A DNA stretch of 64,000 nt from Yoonia sp. I 8.24 (GTDB taxonomy: Bacteria > Pseudomonadota > Alphaproteobacteria > Rhodobacterales > Rhodobacteraceae): positions 434,001 to 498,000 of the forward strand of contig NZ_JACXGQ010000002.1 in assembly GCF_022096995.1 (NCBI RefSeq), given 5' to 3'. Below the pieces are notes generated by a model. It was not told the origin of the DNA. It saw only the letters and a program-made list of their open reading frames with translations, and made no database searches. The first letter of the stretch is position 1. Each line of letters begins with the position of its first letter. Position numbers and translations under genes: made by a program. Below are positions 1 through 9,194 of the stretch, in pieces.

Positions 1-372
1 GATAATGTGGCGATTACGCAACGCGATCAAAGACTAACGCGCACATCGCATTTGGCCTCTGTCGCAAGCGGGGAAACCGTTCTGCACGCGGAACTTAGCA
101 TCGTTTTCGAAAACCTGCCCGAAATGCTTGTCAGCCAGTTGCGCGGGACGTTTACCTTGTTTGGTCAGCTCCTACTTGATCACAAAATAGACGTCAGCGT
201 TGCGGAACCTCAGATTTTTGAAACACCTGACGGGTGCTTTGGGCGCCGCACAAAAATAACTGAGACCTCAGGAGGCATCCCAATTTGCGACGTTGTAGAA
301 ATAATGTCGCACGATCGGCTGCTCAGCGTCATCGCACAGCGGTACGGGGATCTGGAGCAGAGTAAAATGTGA
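1..372 (+). CDS. Partial protein, possibly chorismate-lyase-like (UbiC/DUF98 fold)
   Basis: The reading frame is open from base 1, so the N-terminus probably lies upstream; a GTG at 7 is the first possible internal start. About 123 residues are visible. The alternation of an Ala-Glu-Leu strand, a Leu-Pro turn, a Leu-Phe-Gly-Gln-Leu-Leu segment and a Gly-Arg-Arg strand resembles the UbiC/DUF98 chorismate-lyase fold, but no catalytic residue can be assigned. It converges on the aminotransferase remnant on the other strand, so context does not help. The family call is a weak inference from fold pattern; that it is a real coding frame is more certain. Confidence 0.45.
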   Translation, partial: DNVAITQRDQRLTRTSHLASVASGETVLHAELSIVFENLPEMLVSQLRGTFTLFGQLLLDHKIDVSVAEPQIFETPDGCFGRRTKITETSGGIPICDVVEIMSHDRLLSVIAQRYGDLEQSKM

Positions 373-405
373 TTTCAGGGCTACCCGGAGTTTCTTTTCA
401 GAGCC

Positions 406-1068
406 TCAAATCACATCCTCAATGCTTCTGCGAAGCTTGTCGATTAATTCATCAATCTGGTTTTCAGTGCAGATGAATGGTGGTGCCAGCAGGACATGAT
501 CGCCATTTTTCCGTCGATGGTCCCGTTCATGGGGTAACAAATCAAACCATTCTCCATCGCTTTGGCTTTCAACCTTGCCGCCAGTTTATTGCTAGGCTCG
601 AATGGCGCTTTCGTATCTACGTCGGCGACAAATTCTAGCCCGCGGAACATGCCGCGCCCACGAATGTCGCCCACGTGTGGGTGTTGTGCGAACGACTCTT
701 TCAACGCGGTGCCAAGGTACTCACCCATCTGCGCCGCGCGGGCGGTCAACCACAGGTTCAGCGAGAAAGCCGATCACAGTCTCTGGGCCGATCCGCAACA
801 GTTCCTTTTCAAGTCCATTGGCGACGCGCTGACCATATTCATACGGGCTTTCCTGATCTGCGCGGCCGCGATATTCGAAGCATGCATCTATGCGGCTGGC
901 GGACACCATGACTGGATCAAAGGGCTCTCGTCGCCTTAGGTTGCCGCCGGTGCCCAAGGCACCCAATGTATTTCGGTGGTAGCTTTGGCGGCGGGAAATG
1001 AAACGCGTGCGTTCGGGCTGACCAATCTCAATCATGTATTGGCGGGCGAGTTTTAGGGAGGCTTCCCT
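406..1068 (-). pseudogene. Class III aminotransferase, truncated, internally deleted and frameshifted
   Basis: Three pieces of one PLP-dependent class III aminotransferase lie in order on the minus strand. From about 1068 the frame carries the KLARQY and IGQPERTRFISRRQSYH region typical of the family. It breaks at about 721-750 after a Glu-Pro-Val-Val segment, and the next frame resumes at MGEYLG, far downstream in the usual fold; the segment holding the PLP-binding lysine is absent. Near the 3' end a run of five A residues where six are needed shifts the frame; restoring one base gives a normal tail (NGDHVLLAPPF and on) ending at TGA 406-408. The N-terminal third is also missing. It cannot encode an active enzyme. 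Confidence 0.85.
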
Positions 1069-1147
1069 GTTTGGAACTTAAGACCAAATAGAAGGCATGT
1101 CTGCCTTTTTGGAAAAACGCAAACCCAAGTTTGCCGCAAAATAGGAT

Positions 1148-2179
1148 CTATCCGTCGACGAGGGAGGGCGGCAGTCCGGCACTGCGAAATTGGTTCGGGG
1201 TTGCCGCGTACCAGCGATGGAATGCACGAAAAAACGCGCTTTCTTCGGCATATCCTACTGCAGCTGAAACGTCGGATATCGGTAGGTCTGTTCTGGATAG
1301 TAATACGGTCGCTCGGTTGCGGCGCTGTTCGTCTTTGAGCTGGGTTAAGCTGTGCCCTTCGGCCTTCAGCTGCCGGTGCAAGCTGGATCGCGACATGCCT
1401 AGTCGAGCGGCCACTGCAACCGCATCGGGCCAATCTTCGGCAGGGCCTTTCAGGCAAGTTTCGATGATGATGTGCTTTAACCCGCCCGTGTCTTTGTACC
1501 CCCGCAAAAACGCCTCGGGGAGACTGCGTAAAAAAGTTTTTAAGTCGCCTTCGCTGCGATCAACTTTGCGGCCTAAGAACTTCCGATCAAAAACGAGGCT
1601 GGCAACTGGCGCGTCAAACGTTACTGGGACCCCAAAAAAATCAACGTAGTCATTGGCGCCTTCCGGCTCGGGGCAGGGAAAGGAAATGGATTTTATCGGG
1701 ATACGTTCTTTGGCGACCCAGCAATTAAAGCCGTGGAGAATGAGAAAGAACGCGCGATAGGTAAACACGTGTTGCGATGGGTTCGTTTCCGCGATGGTGA
1801 TTTTACAGTCGCTCTTGTTTGTTTCCAACGTGCCGTATGGTTCATCCAAAACAACCCGCAAGAACCGTAGGGTTCGCTGTACAGCCACTTCGAGTGTCTT
1901 AGCCTGACGGATCGCATGCCCCAGCAGGGTCGTGCTGCCTGGTCGCATTGGCCGCACCCCAAGGCTAAAAAATTCATCAGACAAAGTAGCGGATAGCGCG
2001 AGCCAAATGCGCGCAAACCCATCCGTGTCCAATTGATTTAGGTCATCAGCGCTTACGGCAGCGTCTTTCAGAAGGGTCGTGATGTCAACGCCTGCTGCAT
2101 CGCCACAAGCGAGCGCTTCGTTGACGAAAATTGGCGCGACCATACGGCGGTTTTTCTGACTGTCTTTTTGTCTCATCAT
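1148..2179 (-). CDS. AraC-family transcriptional regulator with N-terminal ligand-binding domain
   Basis: About 343 residues. The C-terminal ~85 residues hold two helix-turn-helix motifs (VAARLGMSRSSLHRQLKAEG and ISDVSAAVGYAEESAFFRAFHRW), and the N-terminal part matches the arabinose-binding-like domain of regulators in fatty acid and CoA-ester catabolism. ATG 2179 was chosen because it gives the usual family length; ATG 2143 is possible, and the longer frame to 2215 would need TTG. No strong ribosome binding site marks any of them. It is divergent from the acyl-CoA operon starting at 2248, so it most likely controls that operon. The first gene of the target operon is a remnant, so its present role may be reduced. 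Confidence 0.85.
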   Translation of the reverse strand: MMRQKDSQKNRRMVAPIFVNEALACGDAAGVDITTLLKDAAVSADDLNQLDTDGFARIWLALSATLSDEFFSLGVRPMRPGSTTLLGHAIRQAKTLEVAVQRTLRFLRVVLDEPYGTLETNKSDCKITIAETNPSQHVFTYRAFFLILHGFNCWVAKERIPIKSISFPCPEPEGANDYVDFFGVPVTFDAPVASLVFDRKFLGRKVDRSEGDLKTFLRSLPEAFLRGYKDTGGLKHIIIETCLKGPAEDWPDAVAVAARLGMSRSSLHRQLKAEGHSLTQLKDEQRRNRATVLLSRTDLPISDVSAAVGYAEESAFFRAFHRWYAATPNQFRSAGLPPSLVDG

Positions 2180-2247
2180 TGGAACACAATGTGATACTGT
2201 ATGCAAGCAAAGCAAGAGCTATCATTCCGCCAACTTGGGAAGATGAT

Positions 2248-2476
2248 ATGCAAAATAAAGCGATAGTAGTTTCAGGCGCGGCCTCTGGTTTGGGCGCACG
2301 TAGTGCCTCAGTTATAGTTTCATCGCGTCGGGCGACAGTCGCTATTCGATCTGATGAACAACCCAAGAATTCACAACCAGAAAAGATCCCGCAATGTCCA
2401 ACGCGGCATGGTCGCGATTTGTATTGGTGGTGGTGAGGCTACGGCCATCGCACTAGAATTGATGGAGACGACATGA
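2248..2476 (+). pseudogene. Deletion scar: 5' end of an SDR dehydrogenase joined to 3' end of an acetyl-CoA acyltransferase
   Basis: The segment opens at ATG 2248, just after a GGGAAG-like ribosome binding site, with MQNKAIVVSGAASGLGA, the nucleotide-binding start of a short-chain dehydrogenase. Similarity is lost within about 20 residues. From about 2393, in another frame, the sequence reads [20 protein letters not shown] and stops at TGA 2474-2476, which is the C-terminus of a thiolase. The stop overlaps the next gene's ATG (2473) as ATGA, the spacing expected of an intact operon. Most simply, a dehydrogenase-thiolase gene pair lost roughly 1.5-2 kb between these ends and then decayed. No functional product is expected. 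Confidence 0.8.
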
Positions 2477-3618
2477 TCCTTGATGAAACGCAAACCGCGA
2501 TCCGCGATATGGCGCGCCAATTCGCTAAGGCTGAACTTTGGCCGGGTGCGCAAGAACGTGACCGCAACGCGCGGTTCCCGAAAGATGAACTCGCTATGAT
2601 GGGTGAACTTGGTTTTCTTGGCATGCAAGTGCCCGAAGAATACGGCGGCTTTGATGCGGATTTTGTAAGCTACGCCAGCGTGGTCGAGGAAATTGCAGCG
2701 GGGGACGGGGCTTGTTCGACGATTATGTCGGTCCACAGTTCCGTTGGTTGCGGCCCAATCCGTGATTACGGAACCGATGCCCAAAAACAAAAATACCTCC
2801 CCAAGCTCGCATCGGGCGAATGGATCGGAGGTTTCGCGCTGACAGAACCGCAGGCTGGGTCTGACGCGTCGAACCTAAGGACGACTGCCGTGCGTGATGG
2901 GGATAATTGGGTACTAAACGGGGCCAAACAGTTTATCACCTCGGGTAAAAACGGTCACATGATCATCGTTTTTGCAGTGACCGACAAAGCGGCCGGAAAA
3001 CGCGGTATTTCGGCATTCATCGTCGAAACGGACACTCCGGGGTATGAAGTCGTTCGGGTCGAAGATAAGTTGGGGATTAATTCATCCGACACTTGCCAGA
3101 TCGCATTTGAAAACCTGCGCATTCCAACAGAAAATCTGCTGGGTGAAGAAGGGCAGGGGTACAAAATCGCTCTCGCAAATTTGGAAAGCGGTCGGATCGG
3201 GATCGCGGCACAGGCCGTTGGGATGGCGCGCAGTGCGTTTGAATATGCACGTGATTACGCGATGGATCGCCAGGCGTTTGGGAAGCCGATTTTTGATCAA
3301 CAAGCCATATCATTTCAACTGGCTGATATGGACACGCAGATCGCGGCAGGCCGCCAGATGGTGTTCTATGCGGCGGCGCTAAAGGATGCGGGTTTGCCCT
3401 GCCTCAAAGAAGCGTCCATGGCGAAGCTGTTCACATCTGAGCTTGCTGAAAAAGTCTGTAGCCAAGCGATCCAGATTTTAGGGGGATACGGATTTTTAGC
3501 GGACCATCCGCTTGAACGGATATACAGAGATGCCCGTATCTGCCAAATCTACGAAGGCACGAGCGAAATTCAACGTCTCGTTATTGCGCGCGATATCAAA
3601 ATGCAGGCTGGTGGCTGA
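2473..3618 (+). CDS. Acyl-CoA dehydrogenase (isobutyryl-/short-branched-chain type)
   Basis: A full-length 381-residue flavoprotein of the acyl-CoA dehydrogenase family, which forms the alpha,beta double bond in acyl-CoA and passes electrons to ETF. Visible motifs are [11 protein letters not shown] (about 122-132), the ITSG flavin-binding segment, the ILGGYGF C-terminal motif and [10 protein letters not shown], in which Glu361 is the expected catalytic base. It is followed without a gap by 3-hydroxyisobutyryl-CoA hydrolase and mmsB, which points to isobutyryl-CoA oxidation in valine breakdown. The start overlaps the stop of the thiolase remnant (ATGA). Confidence 0.93.
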   Translation: MILDETQTAIRDMARQFAKAELWPGAQERDRNARFPKDELAMMGELGFLGMQVPEEYGGFDADFVSYASVVEEIAAGDGACSTIMSVHSSVGCGPIRDYGTDAQKQKYLPKLASGEWIGGFALTEPQAGSDASNLRTTAVRDGDNWVLNGAKQFITSGKNGHMIIVFAVTDKAAGKRGISAFIVETDTPGYEVVRVEDKLGINSSDTCQIAFENLRIPTENLLGEEGQGYKIALANLESGRIGIAAQAVGMARSAFEYARDYAMDRQAFGKPIFDQQAISFQLADMDTQIAAGRQMVFYAAALKDAGLPCLKEASMAKLFTSELAEKVCSQAIQILGGYGFLADHPLERIYRDARICQIYEGTSEIQRLVIARDIKMQAGG

Positions 3619-3621
3619 TTG

Positions 3622-4668
3622 ATGACGAAAAAAGACATTATCATCCGCACTGACGGGCACGCAGGGCGGATCACATTGAACCGACCTGAAGCGCTGAATG
3701 CGCTAACATCAGAGATGTCGATTGCAATAGAAGATGCCTTAGACAGATGGCGCGACGACCCAGACATCGCGTTGCTTGTCATTGATGCGGCTGGCACCAA
3801 AGCATTCTGCGCAGGCGGTGACATAGCAGAGCTTTATGAAAAAGGGTCGGCTGGAGATTTTGCATTTGGGCGGGCGTTCTGGCACCAAGAATACCAAATG
3901 AATCTCAAAATCGCGCAATTCCCAAAACCGGTGGTGGTCTTTATGCAGGGATTTGTCATGGGCGGCGGCGTTGGAGTTGCGTGCCATGCATCCCACCGGA
4001 TTGTGAGCGAGACCACAAAAGTTGCCATGCCCGAATGTGGTATTGGCCTCGTACCAGATGTCGGCGGAACTTTCATTCTTGGGCGCGCGGCGGGTGAGGT
4101 TGGAACCTATCTTGGGTTAACCGGAACGCGCATGGGGCCTTTTGATGCGATCTTTGCTGGATTTGCAGATTACTTTGTCTCGCAAGATGACTGGGTGGAT
4201 TTGATTGACGACCTTGCTAAAACAGGGAGCATCGCCAAGATCACCAAGATGGCACAACCCGTGCAAAAAGGTGATTTGGAAAGCCAGCAGTCTGAAATAG
4301 ATGCTTTGTTTGGTGGTGCGACGCTTTCTGAGATTGGCGTGAACCTTGCTGAATCCCATTCGCAATTCGCTGAGGAAACGAGCAAACGACTGGCCAAGGG
4401 ATCGCCCCTCGCGATGGCATGTGGCCTCGAACTGATCCGCGCGGCGCGATCCGGGGATTTAAGTGATGCGCTTGAACGCGAGTACCGCTTTTCTTACCGC
4501 GCACAAAAACAAGGTGATTTTCTCGAGGGTATTCGTGCGCAGATTATAGACCGCGATTTCGCACCAAAATGGCACCACAGCGGTTTCGATGTGCCCCGTG
4601 CGGACATCGACCAGATGATCGAAAGCCTTGGCGCCAACGATTGGACCGAAACAGGAGAACCAACATGA
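3622..4668 (+). CDS. 3-hydroxyisobutyryl-CoA hydrolase (crotonase superfamily)
   Basis: 348 residues from ATG 3622 (a TTG lies three bases upstream). Crotonase-fold motifs are clear: FCAGGDI near residue 57, a GGGVGVACH oxyanion-hole segment near 116, and MPECGIGLVPDVGG with Glu138 and Asp146, the pair that marks hydrolases of the HIBCH type rather than plain hydratases. The length also fits HIBCH (about 350) better than enoyl-CoA hydratase (about 260). It would release free 3-hydroxyisobutyrate, the substrate of the next gene's product. An enoyl-CoA hydratase side activity cannot be excluded. Confidence 0.9.
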   Translation: MTKKDIIIRTDGHAGRITLNRPEALNALTSEMSIAIEDALDRWRDDPDIALLVIDAAGTKAFCAGGDIAELYEKGSAGDFAFGRAFWHQEYQMNLKIAQFPKPVVVFMQGFVMGGGVGVACHASHRIVSETTKVAMPECGIGLVPDVGGTFILGRAAGEVGTYLGLTGTRMGPFDAIFAGFADYFVSQDDWVDLIDDLAKTGSIAKITKMAQPVQKGDLESQQSEIDALFGGATLSEIGVNLAESHSQFAEETSKRLAKGSPLAMACGLELIRAARSGDLSDALEREYRFSYRAQKQGDFLEGIRAQIIDRDFAPKWHHSGFDVPRADIDQMIESLGANDWTETGEPT

Positions 4669-5537
4669 AGATTGCATTTATTGGACTTGGAAACATGGGC
4701 GGTCCCATGGCCGTCAATTTGGCCCGTGCGGGGCATGATGTGGTTGGCGTTGATCCTGTCGCTGTGCCGGAAGGATTGGCCATGGCGGATTCGATTGCAC
4801 AAGCCTGCGCAGATGCTGACGTCGCGATCACGATGCTGCCCAACGGCGCGATCCTGCGCAATGTCGCAGCAGAGGTGATCGCGGCGCTGCCAAAGGGCGG
4901 TGTGTTTATTGATTGTTCGACGGTTGATGTCGACAGCGCTCGCGCAGTAGGGGCTGATGCGAATGCTGCAGGTCTTGGGGCCTTGGATGCACCGGTGTCA
5001 GGTGGCATCAAAGGGGCGGCCGATGGCACGCTGACCTTTATGGTCGGCGGTGATGACGCGGCGTTTGCTACGACGAAACCGCTGTTTGATATTATGGGTC
5101 AGAAGGCCGTACATTGCGGCGCGACAGGCGCGGGGCAGGCCGCGAAAATATGTAACAATATGATCCTTGGGATAACAATGCTTGGCACCTGCGAGGCGTT
5201 CGCGCTTGCTGACAAGCTTGGTCTGGATCGACAGGCAATGTACGATGTTGTGTCTACGTCTTCGGGGTATAGCTGGACGATGAACGCCTATTGCCCCGCC
5301 CCGGGCGTTGGGCCACAAAGCCCAGCAGACAATGATTACAAGCCCGGATTTGCATCGGAATTGATGCTCAAGGACTTGGGGCTTAGCCAAGATGCGGCGG
5401 CATCTTGTGATGCTGAAACGCCGATGGGCGCGATGGCTCGCGATCTTTATGCAAGGTTTGTGAATGCTGAGGGCGGATTAGGGACAGATTTTTCTGCTGT
5501 GCTGCCGTGGCTCAAAGACAAAAGCAGGTCATCTTGA
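4665..5537 (+). CDS. mmsB: 3-hydroxyisobutyrate dehydrogenase
   Basis: 290 residues from ATG 4665, which overlaps the previous stop as ATGA and follows an AGGAG site; longer frames upstream lie inside the hydrolase gene. The N-terminus is the NAD-binding GLGNMG fold, DAPVSGG follows in mid-protein, and Lys161 in GAGQAAKICNN is the expected catalytic lysine of beta-hydroxyacid dehydrogenases. It oxidises 3-hydroxyisobutyrate to methylmalonate semialdehyde. It is the last gene of the valine-degradation operon; no mmsA follows, so the semialdehyde dehydrogenase must be elsewhere. Confidence 0.93.
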   Translation: MKIAFIGLGNMGGPMAVNLARAGHDVVGVDPVAVPEGLAMADSIAQACADADVAITMLPNGAILRNVAAEVIAALPKGGVFIDCSTVDVDSARAVGADANAAGLGALDAPVSGGIKGAADGTLTFMVGGDDAAFATTKPLFDIMGQKAVHCGATGAGQAAKICNNMILGITMLGTCEAFALADKLGLDRQAMYDVVSTSSGYSWTMNAYCPAPGVGPQSPADNDYKPGFASELMLKDLGLSQDAAASCDAETPMGAMARDLYARFVNAEGGLGTDFSAVLPWLKDKSRSS

Positions 5538-5638
5538 GGGGGCATGACAAATCCACGTGACGTCCCAATCAATTGGAGAATTTCCAGACGGTGCCGCTCG
5601 GCAGCCAAACGCGTGGCTTATTTAATCGATGGGTGCGG

Positions 5639-7129
5639 TTACTCAATTCCACCCAGACAGACGTATTTGATCTCTAGGTAATCTTCAGTGCCATATTTTG
5701 ACCCTTCTCGGCCCTGACCTGATTGCTTGATGCCACCGAATGGTGCGACCTCTGTTGAAATCAAACCCGTGTTCACGCCTACCATTCCATATTCTAATGC
5801 TTCGGCCACCTTCCAGACGCGCGACAGGTCCTTGGCGTAGAAATAGGACGCCAGTCCAAATTCTGTATCGTTTGCCTGCTCAATAACATCGTCAACGGAA
5901 TCGAACTTAAAGAGCGGGGCCACAGGGCCGAAAGTCTCTTCGGAGGCGATTGTCATGTCTTTGCGAACCCCACTGAGGATCGTCGGTTCAAAGAAGGTTC
6001 CGCCAAGTTCATGCCGTTTGCCGCCAACCAGCACTGACGCACCTTTGGCTTTGGCGTCCGCGATATGATCTTCGACCTTCGAAACGGCCTGCAAATTGAT
6101 TAATGGGCCCGCTGCAACGCCGTCATCAAACCCGTCGCCAACCTTCACGGCACGAACAGCCACCGCAAGTTTTTCGGCAAATGCATTGTAGACGCCTGAC
6201 TGCACATAAATGCGGTTAGCGCAGACACAGGTTTGCCCATTGTTACGGTATTTAGAAATCATCGCGCCTTCGACTGCGGTATCCAGATCAGCATCGTCAA
6301 AGACGATAAACGGTGCATTGCCGCCAAGTTCCATCGATGTTTTCTGAACCTGATCCGCAGATTGGCGCATCAGGATTTTACCCACATTTGTGGACCCGGT
6401 GAAGGTAAGCTTGCGTACTTTGCTATTGGAACTGAATGCTTGACCAACCATCGCACTTTGCGTTGTCGTAATAACATTGAACAATCCGTCGGGGATACCA
6501 GCCTCTTGCGCGAGGTACGCCATGGCAAGGGCGGACAGCGGGGTCAGCTCTGCTGGTTTGGCGACGAATGAACATCCCACGGCAAGTGCCGGTGCCAGCT
6601 TGCGCGTCATCATGGCATTCGGGAAATTCCAAGGTGTGATCGATGCGACGACACCAACAGGTTGTTTCAAAACCATAATTCTCTTGTCAGGTTGGTGGCC
6701 CGGGATGATGTCGCCGTAGATACGCTTTGCTTCTTCGGCGAACCATTCGACGTAGCTCGCGCCATATAGGATCTCGCCTTTCGCCTCTGGCAATGGTTTG
6801 CCCATTTCAGCCGTGAGGATAACTGCGAGGTCGTCGGCATTTGCAACCATCAGATCAAACAGACGACGCAAGATGTTTCCGCGTTCTTTGCCTGTCCGCT
6901 TTGCCCATGCGGTTTGGGCGACATAGGCAGCATCAATCGCACGATTGGTTTCCGTCAGCCCCATGTCGGGAAGCGAAGCGAGCGTCTCAGCTGTTGATGG
7001 GTTCAGAACGTCAAAGCATTTACCACCTTCGGCAACCGTCAGCCATTCACCGTCAATAAAACCGGCATCCAAGAGCAGTGCTGGATTTTTCAACATTCCT
7101 GCGAGTTTTGTAGAGATCATATTATTCAC
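5639..7129 (-). CDS. gabD: Succinate-semialdehyde dehydrogenase, NAD(P)+
   Basis: 496 residues, the typical aldehyde dehydrogenase length, with the ITPWNFP cofactor segment, FTGSTNVGK, general base Glu267 in MELGGNAP and nucleophile Cys301 in GQTCVC. It oxidises succinate semialdehyde to succinate, the last step of GABA use. The start overlaps the end of gabT by 8 bases, showing a gabT-gabD operon; ATG 7120 is an alternative start. In this locus it is also the nearest candidate for oxidising gamma-glutamyl-aminobutyraldehyde, since no separate puuC is seen. Confidence 0.93.
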   Translation of the reverse strand: MNNMISTKLAGMLKNPALLLDAGFIDGEWLTVAEGGKCFDVLNPSTAETLASLPDMGLTETNRAIDAAYVAQTAWAKRTGKERGNILRRLFDLMVANADDLAVILTAEMGKPLPEAKGEILYGASYVEWFAEEAKRIYGDIIPGHQPDKRIMVLKQPVGVVASITPWNFPNAMMTRKLAPALAVGCSFVAKPAELTPLSALAMAYLAQEAGIPDGLFNVITTTQSAMVGQAFSSNSKVRKLTFTGSTNVGKILMRQSADQVQKTSMELGGNAPFIVFDDADLDTAVEGAMISKYRNNGQTCVCANRIYVQSGVYNAFAEKLAVAVRAVKVGDGFDDGVAAGPLINLQAVSKVEDHIADAKAKGASVLVGGKRHELGGTFFEPTILSGVRKDMTIASEETFGPVAPLFKFDSVDDVIEQANDTEFGLASYFYAKDLSRVWKVAEALEYGMVGVNTGLISTEVAPFGGIKQSGQGREGSKYGTEDYLEIKYVCLGGIE

Positions 7130-8408
7130 TCACATCTGCACGGGCGGCACGAATGGAGGCCTCGATGATATCAAGTGCCTCTGCGAAAACGTCATCTTGG
7201 ATGGTGATTGGCGCAAGGAAACGAACGACATTGCCATATACCCCGCAGGTCAACAAAATCAGGTTTTTCTTCAATGCATGCGCTTTTACGGCATTCGTGA
7301 AATCGGCATTGGGTGTAACACCGTCGGGCAGGTTGAACTCTACCGCTGTCATAAATCCAAGACCGCGGATATCCGCAATTTCAGGAATATCGGCGCGCAA
7401 GCTTTCAAGCCGCTGCTTTAAGCGTGATCCAAGTGCGTTTGCGCGATCGCATAGGTTTTCTTCGTCAATAATGTCCAAAACCGCATGCGCGGCAGCAATC
7501 CCCATAGGGCTGCCACCATAAGTTCCGCCAAGACCGCCCGGGTTTGCCGCATCCATAACCGTTGCGCGCCCCGTAACCGCCGCGATTGGGAACCCGCCAC
7601 CAAGCCCTTTGGCCATCGTTGTCAGATCAGCGACTACATCGTGGTGTTCCATCGCGAACATTTTGCCTGTCCGTGCAAACCCCGTTTGCACCTCGTCTGC
7701 GATCAACAGGATGCCGTGTTCGTCACAAAGTTTGCGCAAATGTACCATCAATGCGCGCGGGGCGTCATAGAATCCACCTTCGCCTTGTACAGGTTCAATG
7801 ATGATTGCCGCGACGCGGTCAGGGTCAACATCGGCTTTAAACAGCTTGTCCAAAGCAGCGATTGAATCCTCAACCGTTACACCATGTATCGGGACTGGAA
7901 AGGGAGCGTGAAATACATCGCCGGGCATGCTTCCGAAGCCCTTTTTGTACGGCACCACTTTTCCAGTAAGCGCCATGCCCATGAACGTACGGCCATGAAA
8001 ACCACCAGAAAACGCGATGACAGCAGAGCGACCCGTCGCAGCGCGTGCGATTTTGACTGCATTCTCGGCCGCTTCTGCACCTGTGGTGACAAAGACTGTT
8101 TTCTTTTCAAAATCACCGGGAACAAGCGCATTGAGGCGCTCGGCCAATGAGACGTAGTTTTCATAGGGGACGACCTGATGACAGGTATGCGTGAACCGAT
8201 CTAGCTGGGCTTTGACGGCGTCTATCACCTTTGGGTGGCGGTGCCCGGTGTTCACGACAGCAATACCTGCGGCAAAGTCGATGTAGCGCGTGCCTTCGAT
8301 GTCCCAGATTTCTGAATTTTCCGCGCGATCTGCGAAAACTTGCGTCATCATTCCAACGCCACGCGCGATCGCGCCGTCTTTGCGTTTACTTACGTCTGCG
8401 TTCAACAT
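7122..8408 (-). CDS. gabT: 4-aminobutyrate aminotransferase
   Basis: A complete 428-residue class III aminotransferase from ATG 8408, which follows a GGAAG site at normal spacing (a GTG nine bases earlier lacks one). Conserved blocks include TTGAEAAENAVKIAR, FSGGFHGRT, ADEVQTGFARTG and TTMAKGLGGG, in which the PLP lysine is about residue 267. It moves the amino group of GABA to 2-oxoglutarate, giving succinate semialdehyde for GabD. Position beside a PuuR-like regulator and potFGHI indicates that the GABA comes from putrescine. 5-aminovalerate or similar omega-amino acids may also be used. Confidence 0.92.
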   Translation of the reverse strand: MLNADVSKRKDGAIARGVGMMTQVFADRAENSEIWDIEGTRYIDFAAGIAVVNTGHRHPKVIDAVKAQLDRFTHTCHQVVPYENYVSLAERLNALVPGDFEKKTVFVTTGAEAAENAVKIARAATGRSAVIAFSGGFHGRTFMGMALTGKVVPYKKGFGSMPGDVFHAPFPVPIHGVTVEDSIAALDKLFKADVDPDRVAAIIIEPVQGEGGFYDAPRALMVHLRKLCDEHGILLIADEVQTGFARTGKMFAMEHHDVVADLTTMAKGLGGGFPIAAVTGRATVMDAANPGGLGGTYGGSPMGIAAAHAVLDIIDEENLCDRANALGSRLKQRLESLRADIPEIADIRGLGFMTAVEFNLPDGVTPNADFTNAVKAHALKKNLILLTCGVYGNVVRFLAPITIQDDVFAEALDIIEASIRAARADVSE

Positions 8409-8521
8409 TCTTTTCACTTCCTATGACTAGCGCGTCTTGGCCAATACAAAACCAGATATAAGAACGATAAATTGTTTATTATTTACCGAATAGTCTGTAT
8501 CTTTGTGATTATAAGGTATTG

Positions 8522-8532
8522 AAATATAATGA
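8522..8532 (+). promoter_or_regulatory. PuuR-operator-like sequence
   Basis: AAATATAATGA lies in the AT-rich divergent promoter region between gabT and the PuuR-like regulator. It is identical to the core of the 15-base E. coli PuuR operator as I recall it (AAAATATAATGAACA). Position upstream of an XRE-cupin regulator and a GABA operon fits autoregulation and control of gabTD. The region is AT-rich, so a chance match is possible. Confidence 0.45.
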
Positions 8533-8562
8533 CTTAAATCAGGAGTGATTGGAATTTTAATC

Positions 8563-9132
8563 ATGTCGAACACGGATTTCTCAGAAAACGCCCAGCTCGG
8601 TCAACGCCTGCGTTCTCTCAGGCTTCGTGCGGGCTTGTCGCAAAGGGCACTCGCAAAAAAGACGAATGTTGCAAGCGCGACAATTTCTTTGATGGAATCT
8701 GGAAAGACGAGCCCTTCAGTGGGGTCATTAAAGCGCATCTTAGAAGGTATCCCGATTGGCTTGTCGGAGTTCTTCGATTTTGAACCAGAACTTGAAACCA
8801 ACGTCTTTTATGCAGCCGAAGAGTTAACAGAGATTGGCACAAAATCCCTGTCACTTAAGCAAATCGGCGCTAGCTCGCTCGGTAGAAACCTACAAATACT
8901 TAAAGAAACCTATCCGCTGAATGCCGATACAGGACGGGTCATGTACGAACACGCAGGCGAAGAGGGAGGCATCGTCATTTCCGGACGTGTCGAAGTTACC
9001 GTAGGCGATATGCGAAAAATCTTGGGGCCGGGCGACGCATATTTCTTTCCAAGCACAAGCCCACACCGGTTTCGACAAGTTGGCCCCGTTGAGACTGTGA
9101 TCATCAGCGCGTGCACGCCACCAACATTCTAG
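8563..9132 (+). CDS. XRE-family HTH plus cupin regulator, PuuR-like
   Basis: 189 residues from ATG 8563. An N-terminal XRE helix-turn-helix (LGQRLRSLRLRAGLSQRALAKKTNVASATISLMESG) is followed by a C-terminal cupin (HAGEEGGIVISGRVEV, then GPGDAYFFPSTSPHRFRQVG), the architecture of PuuR, which senses putrescine. It is divergent from gabT and convergent with the potF-I operon, so it probably represses polyamine and GABA catabolism. A GTG at 8545 is a possible earlier start; the AGGAG at 8541 is rather far from ATG 8563, so the start is not settled. Confidence 0.85.
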   Translation: MSNTDFSENAQLGQRLRSLRLRAGLSQRALAKKTNVASATISLMESGKTSPSVGSLKRILEGIPIGLSEFFDFEPELETNVFYAAEELTEIGTKSLSLKQIGASSLGRNLQILKETYPLNADTGRVMYEHAGEEGGIVISGRVEVTVGDMRKILGPGDAYFFPSTSPHRFRQVGPVETVIISACTPPTF

Positions 9133-9194
9133 CGGTGTCAGTGGCGCGATAAACGCTGCAGGCGAATCCCCAGCCAACATGTGTTGGTTGATAC

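Noticed and set aside
9174-9187. Short inverted repeat CCAACA/TGTTGG between the PuuR-like gene and potI
   Set aside because: Only 6 bp with a two-base centre and no T tract on either side; not enough for a terminator call.
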